The notes under the pieces were generated by a model. It made no database searches. It saw nothing but the letters and a program-made list of their open reading frames with translations, and was not told the DNA's origin. A stretch of 8,805 nt of DNA from Deltaproteobacteria bacterium (GTDB lineage Bacteria; Myxococcota_A; UBA9160; UBA4427), in NCBI GenBank assembly GCA_011051925.1, contig DRKE01000093.1, forward strand, positions 1 to 8,805, given 5' to 3'. The translations under genes and the position numbers were made by a program. Positions 6,666 to 8,805 of the stretch are shown here, one piece after another. Each line of letters begins with the position of its first letter. Positions within the stretch are counted from its first letter, which is position 1.

Positions 6666-7529
6666 TTGAACCAGCCTGCGGTCTTTTCGCCCACCCGGTT
6701 CTTCGCGATCACCTTCCTCGTCACATGGGGATGTTGGTTTGCCGCTCCGCATCTGGGGGATGCGGAGGCCGGGGATGGGACCTTCGTCCTGCTCATGCTG
6801 GCGGGGCTTCTGACGCCCTTCGCGACCGCGCTCCATCTGACGCTGACGTCCCGATCCGGAGCGATGAAGAGCGCGTTCTTCGAGAAGCTGCTCGATGTCC
6901 GGCTCATCCGGCCAGGCATCCTGGCTCTCTTCCTCCTCCTCTTTCCCGCTTCGATGGTCGTGTCGATCCTCGTCTCGACCGCATTCGGCCTGTCACTCGA
7001 CCAGTTCGCCCTGGCCGACGGTTTTTCGTTCAGCGTCGGGTCGGTGCCGACGTTCCTGTTGTTGATTCTGGCGGCGTGCTTCGAGGAGCTCGGCTGGCGC
7101 GGCTATGGCGTGGAGAGCCTGGGCGGTCGGCGCTCGTATTTCGCAGCGACGGCCATCTTCGGTGTTCTCTGGTCGCTCTGGCATCTTCCCATGTTCTTCA
7201 TTCCAGGTTCCTACCAGGCGGAGCTGCTGGAGAAGGATCTTCTTCTGGCGCTGAACTTCTTCGTCGGGATCGTCCCGCTGGCCTTCATCATCAGCTGGTT
7301 CTGCAAGAAGAATGGCGGGAGCATCCTGGGTGCCGTCCTCGTCCATGCGATCGTGAACTTCACGCAGGAGTTCCTGCAGGTCTCGCCCTGGACGAAGGTG
7401 ATCCAGACCGGCGTTCTCGTCGTCATGGCGGCCGCGTTTGTCATGGCCGATCCGGAGGTCTTCTTCGGCGCGTCCGAGGGGCCGGAAAGGATCGCGGAGG
7501 TCGCCGGTCCGAAGGGTCTGCCCCGCTGA
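6666..7529 (+). CDS. CPBP-family intramembrane metalloprotease (ABI/Rce1-like)
   Basis: 287 residues from a TTG start supported by a strong ribosome site; the frame is open further upstream but overlaps the hydrolase and encodes nothing recognisable. It is a polytopic inner-membrane protein with hydrophobic segments at about 11-28, 40-58, 84-107, 127-138, 157-180, 192-210, 219-234 and 246-261. All family motifs are present: motif 1 EELGWR (Glu140, Glu141, Arg145), motif 2 with His173 in 'LWHLP', and motif 3 HAIVN (His227, Asn231). The two Glu and two His are the expected metal-binding and catalytic residues, so it should be active. Relatives include eukaryotic CAAX protease Rce1 and bacterial bacteriocin self-immunity or abortive-infection proteins; the substrate here is unknown. 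The C-terminal ~27 residues are soluble. The DUF2059 gene starts 12 bases after its stop, suggesting one transcript. Confidence 0.9.
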   Translation: MNQPAVFSPTRFFAITFLVTWGCWFAAPHLGDAEAGDGTFVLLMLAGLLTPFATALHLTLTSRSGAMKSAFFEKLLDVRLIRPGILALFLLLFPASMVVSILVSTAFGLSLDQFALADGFSFSVGSVPTFLLLILAACFEELGWRGYGVESLGGRRSYFAATAIFGVLWSLWHLPMFFIPGSYQAELLEKDLLLALNFFVGIVPLAFIISWFCKKNGGSILGAVLVHAIVNFTQEFLQVSPWTKVIQTGVLVVMAAAFVMADPEVFFGASEGPERIAEVAGPKGLPR

Positions 7530-7541
7530 GAAGCCGAGGAG

Positions 7542-8123
7542 ATGCAGGCGCCGACTTTTCTTCGGGGATTTTCGCGTTTTGTCATGCTCGTGTCGGGAAG
7601 ACAATCAAGCCGGCGATCATCATTCGATCTCGTCAGGCGCTGTGGGAGGTCCGGTGGTACGCAATTCTCGTTCTCGATCCTGACCATCGCGCTCCTGGTG
7701 CTCGGCATCGCCGGGGGTGCTGTCGCGGAAGATGCGGAAAGGTCCGACGAACAACTCGCCTTGGAGCTCCTGCAGGTCACCGGGGGGGCCGACATGGCCC
7801 GGCAGGCCATGCAGATGATGTCGGTCCAGATGCGCCCGATGTTTCCGACCGTTCCCGAGGCCCTCTGGTCCGAACTCCTCGACTCCTTCGACGCCGACGA
7901 ATTGTCGGAGCTCGTCGTGCCCATCTACCTGAAGCACTTTTCGCGTGAGGAGCTGGCCGGACTGCTCGAGTTCTATCGATCGCCCCTCGGCCAGCGCATG
8001 ATCGAAAGCATGCCGCTGATCATGCGGGAGAGCATGGCCATCGGCACTGCGTGGGGTCGGCAGAAGGCGATGGAGATCATCCAACGCCTGGAGAAAGAGG
8101 GCTACAAGCCGACGGAGATCTAG
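7542..8123 (+). CDS. DUF2059 family exported protein
   Basis: 193 residues from the first ATG. The hydrophobic core (about 43-58) and an Ala-x-Ala site (AVA, 60-62, then ED) indicate Sec export with cleavage after Ala62, leaving a mature protein of about 131 residues in the periplasm. The DUF2059 signature is clear: 'VVPIYLKHFSREELAGLLEFY' region (125-145) followed by 'SPLGQRM' (147-153) and 'PLIMRESM' (158-165). The family has no established biochemical function. The segment before it is Met-rich (MARQAMQMMSVQM, 85-97). The start is uncertain. GAGGAG abuts the first ATG with no spacer, which is poor geometry, and the resulting Arg-rich n-region of over 40 residues is long. ATG 7584 (residue 15) gives a shorter one but lacks a clear ribosome site. 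It follows the CPBP gene by 12 bases and probably shares its message. Confidence 0.88.
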   Translation: MQAPTFLRGFSRFVMLVSGRQSSRRSSFDLVRRCGRSGGTQFSFSILTIALLVLGIAGGAVAEDAERSDEQLALELLQVTGGADMARQAMQMMSVQMRPMFPTVPEALWSELLDSFDADELSELVVPIYLKHFSREELAGLLEFYRSPLGQRMIESMPLIMRESMAIGTAWGRQKAMEIIQRLEKEGYKPTEI

Positions 8124-8245
8124 TCGGGTGCCGCGAGCAGGTCGGTACCCCGGTGATCGATGGACGAGGCAGGAATCGTGCGATCCCGTCCGTCGTCACC
8201 GGAGCGCCAGAGCAGCGGAGCACAGGAGAAGCGAAGAGGGGATCG

Positions 8246-8275
8246 CGCGGACCGCAGCAACCCACGGGTCCCGCG
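8246..8275 (+). other. Stem-loop in the leader region upstream of the DUF2892 gene
   Basis: CGCGGACC (8246-8253) pairs with GGTCCCGCG (8267-8275), giving eight base pairs with one bulged C and a 13-base loop (8254-8266). It lies in the 240-base gap between the DUF2059 and DUF2892 genes. I compared it mentally with common riboswitch consensus motifs and recognised none. In DNA this GC-rich, chance stems are common. Confidence 0.3.
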
Positions 8276-8279
8276 AGTC

Positions 8280-8307
8280 TTGACGAACGGGAATCCGCGC
8301 CGATCAG
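8280..8307 (+). promoter_or_regulatory. Possible promoter for the DUF2892 gene
   Basis: TTGACG (8280-8285) matches the sigma-70 -35 consensus at five of six positions. GATCAG (8302-8307), 16 bases downstream, matches the -10 at only three. A start near 8314 would leave a leader of about 50 bases holding the hairpin at 8317-8338. Confidence 0.28.
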
Positions 8308-8316
8308 CAAGGGCAG

Positions 8317-8338
8317 CCCGCCTGCGTCGAGTGGCGGG
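8317..8338 (+). other. Hairpin 13 bases before the DUF2892 ribosome site
   Basis: CCCGCC (8317-8322) and GGCGGG (8333-8338) form a perfect six-base-pair stem with a ten-base loop. It is not a terminator, because no T-run follows. It could affect access to the AGGAGG at 8351 or protect the 5' end of the message. Confidence 0.35.
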
Positions 8339-8350
8339 AGATCGACCACG

Positions 8351-8356
8351 AGGAGG
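8351..8356 (+). promoter_or_regulatory. Consensus ribosome binding site of the DUF2892 gene
   Basis: A full AGGAGG. Two in-frame ATGs follow at 8358 and 8364. The first leaves a one-base spacer and the second seven bases, so 8364 is chosen. Confidence 0.8.
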
Positions 8357-8363
8357 AATGCCC

Positions 8364-8588
8364 ATGGGAACGGAACGGTATATCCGCGCGATTGCGGGCA
8401 CTTTCGTTCTGGTTTCGCTGGCGCTGGGCTATCTGCACAGTCCGTACTGGCATCTCTTCACGGCCTTCGTCGGCCTCAATCTCCTGCAGTCCGCCTTCAC
8501 GCGTTGGTGTCTGATGGAGACGATCCTGGAGAAGCTGGGGGTCGCAGAACGCACGCCGGGGGCGATGACGGAGGCGGAGTCCGGCTGA
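8364..8588 (+). CDS. DUF2892 family small inner-membrane protein
   Basis: 74 residues, the usual size for a free-standing DUF2892 (YgaP-type transmembrane) protein. Two hydrophobic helices are visible, about 9-25 and 29-43, joined by 'HSPYW'. The family signature is clear: 'ERYIRAIAG' (4-12) and 'NLLQSAFTRWC' (39-49), where relatives typically have 'FTGFC', followed by an amphipathic 'METILEKLGV' (51-60). The same two-helix module is fused to rhodanese domains in YgaP, where it forms the membrane anchor; the free-standing form has no established function. The frame is open upstream to 8160, but that part is Arg/Ser/Pro-rich and unlike a protein. It has its own leader with hairpins and a consensus ribosome site, so it may be expressed separately from the genes before it. 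Confidence 0.9.
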   Translation: MGTERYIRAIAGTFVLVSLALGYLHSPYWHLFTAFVGLNLLQSAFTRWCLMETILEKLGVAERTPGAMTEAESG

Positions 8589-8620
8589 CCCGGTTCCCGA
8601 TCCGTCTTTCCTGTTTGTCG

Positions 8621-8639
8621 CCGCCATCGCGGTAGGCGG
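8621..8639. terminator. Weak hairpin between convergent genes
   Basis: CCGCC (8621-8625) and GGCGG (8635-8639) form a five-base-pair stem with a nine-base loop in the 94-base gap between the DUF2892 gene and the convergent monooxygenase gene. The position fits a shared terminator, but the stem is short and T-runs are poor on both strands. Confidence 0.25.
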
Positions 8640-8682
8640 GGATCCCTGCGCGCATGCCGTTCCCTCTCGTCCCTCCCCCTCG

Positions 8683-8805
8683 TCAGGCGGCTCGGCGAAG
8701 CTGGTAGTGGGCATAGTCCGGTCGCGCGAGATCCCGATGGAAGCGCCGCGCGGACCAGGGCCAGAGGACCGGGTCGCCCGATTCGTCGAGGTACCAGCTC
8801 TTGCA
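8683..8805 (-). CDS. C-terminal end of a flavin-containing / Baeyer-Villiger-type monooxygenase (5' end missing)
   Basis: Reading the minus strand from the right edge gives 40 codons and then TGA (complement of 8683-8685). The peptide begins CKSWYLDESG and continues with VLWPWS, RRFHRDL and DYAHYQL. The pattern 'C.SWY.D..G....LWP....RFRR......DYxL' is, from memory, the characteristic end of FAD/NADPH-dependent monooxygenases of the FMO/BVMO group. The cofactor-binding motifs would lie beyond the window. The gene converges on the DUF2892 gene. Family confidence is moderate because only the tail is visible, but the reading frame itself is clear. Confidence 0.7.
   Translation of the reverse strand, partial: CKSWYLDESGDPVLWPWSARRFHRDLARPDYAHYQLRRAA

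Noticed and set aside
5114..6919. A 601-codon open frame on the minus strand opposite the GST-like end, the hydrolase and the protease start
   Set aside because: Composition is low-complexity Arg/Pro/Ser and it overlaps three well-supported forward genes. No ribosome site or motif supports it.
8246..8338. A known riboswitch (SAM, guanidine, fluoride or similar) in the DUF2892 leader
   Set aside because: A GCAGCAACC segment recalled part of the SAM-I core, but the other conserved segments and the kink-turn are absent. I could not fit any known consensus.
8160..8357. An N-terminal extension of the DUF2892 protein from an ATG at 8160
   Set aside because: The extra 66-68 residues are Arg/Ser/Pro-rich and unlike the family, which is about 60-75 residues. 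The consensus AGGAGG sits just before ATG 8364.

Overview
The window is GC-rich DNA from a Gram-negative bacterium. A lipobox signal peptide, Sec signal peptides, a PQQ beta-propeller of the membrane glucose dehydrogenase type and a C-terminal membrane-sorting tail all fit a proteobacterium-like cell envelope. The mix of a long GST-like protein, a flavin-monooxygenase tail and a YWTD-propeller with a sorting tail suggests Myxococcota or another former deltaproteobacterial group. That placement is a guess from gene content, not from a marker gene.

Left part (1-2600): the end of a YWTD-repeat propeller protein with a C-terminal VPxxS/hydrophobic/Arg tail runs in from the left and stops in a hairpin. 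It is followed by a complete PQQ-dependent dehydrogenase (621-2600). This resembles the periplasmic domain of membrane glucose dehydrogenase, but it carries a lipoprotein signal instead of the five-helix N-terminal membrane domain.

Middle (2601-4029): a single NERD-domain nuclease-like gene (2983-3732) sits between two stretches with no credible gene (382 and 297 bases). Its base composition is clearly lower in GC than its neighbours. The second stretch carries two short palindromes and a weak extended -10 promoter in front of the next gene.

Right part (4030-8588): five forward genes encode a 441-residue GST-fold protein, a membrane-anchored S33-type alpha/beta hydrolase, a CPBP intramembrane metalloprotease (TTG start), a DUF2059 exported protein and a small DUF2892 membrane protein. 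The gaps are 34, 130, 12 and 240 bases. GST+hydrolase and protease+DUF2059 are therefore probably co-transcribed pairs, while DUF2892 probably has its own leader and promoter. No shared pathway is evident; the common theme is the cell envelope and detoxification. At the right edge, a convergent gene on the minus strand contributes its last 40 codons, which look like the C-terminus of a flavin-containing (Baeyer-Villiger type) monooxygenase.

I found no RNA genes, insertion sequences, CRISPR arrays or clear attachment sites. I see no convincing new multi-gene system. The best leads are the low-GC NERD island, the long GST-like protein with its palindromic upstream region, and the lipoprotein quinoprotein with an altered substrate-site residue.
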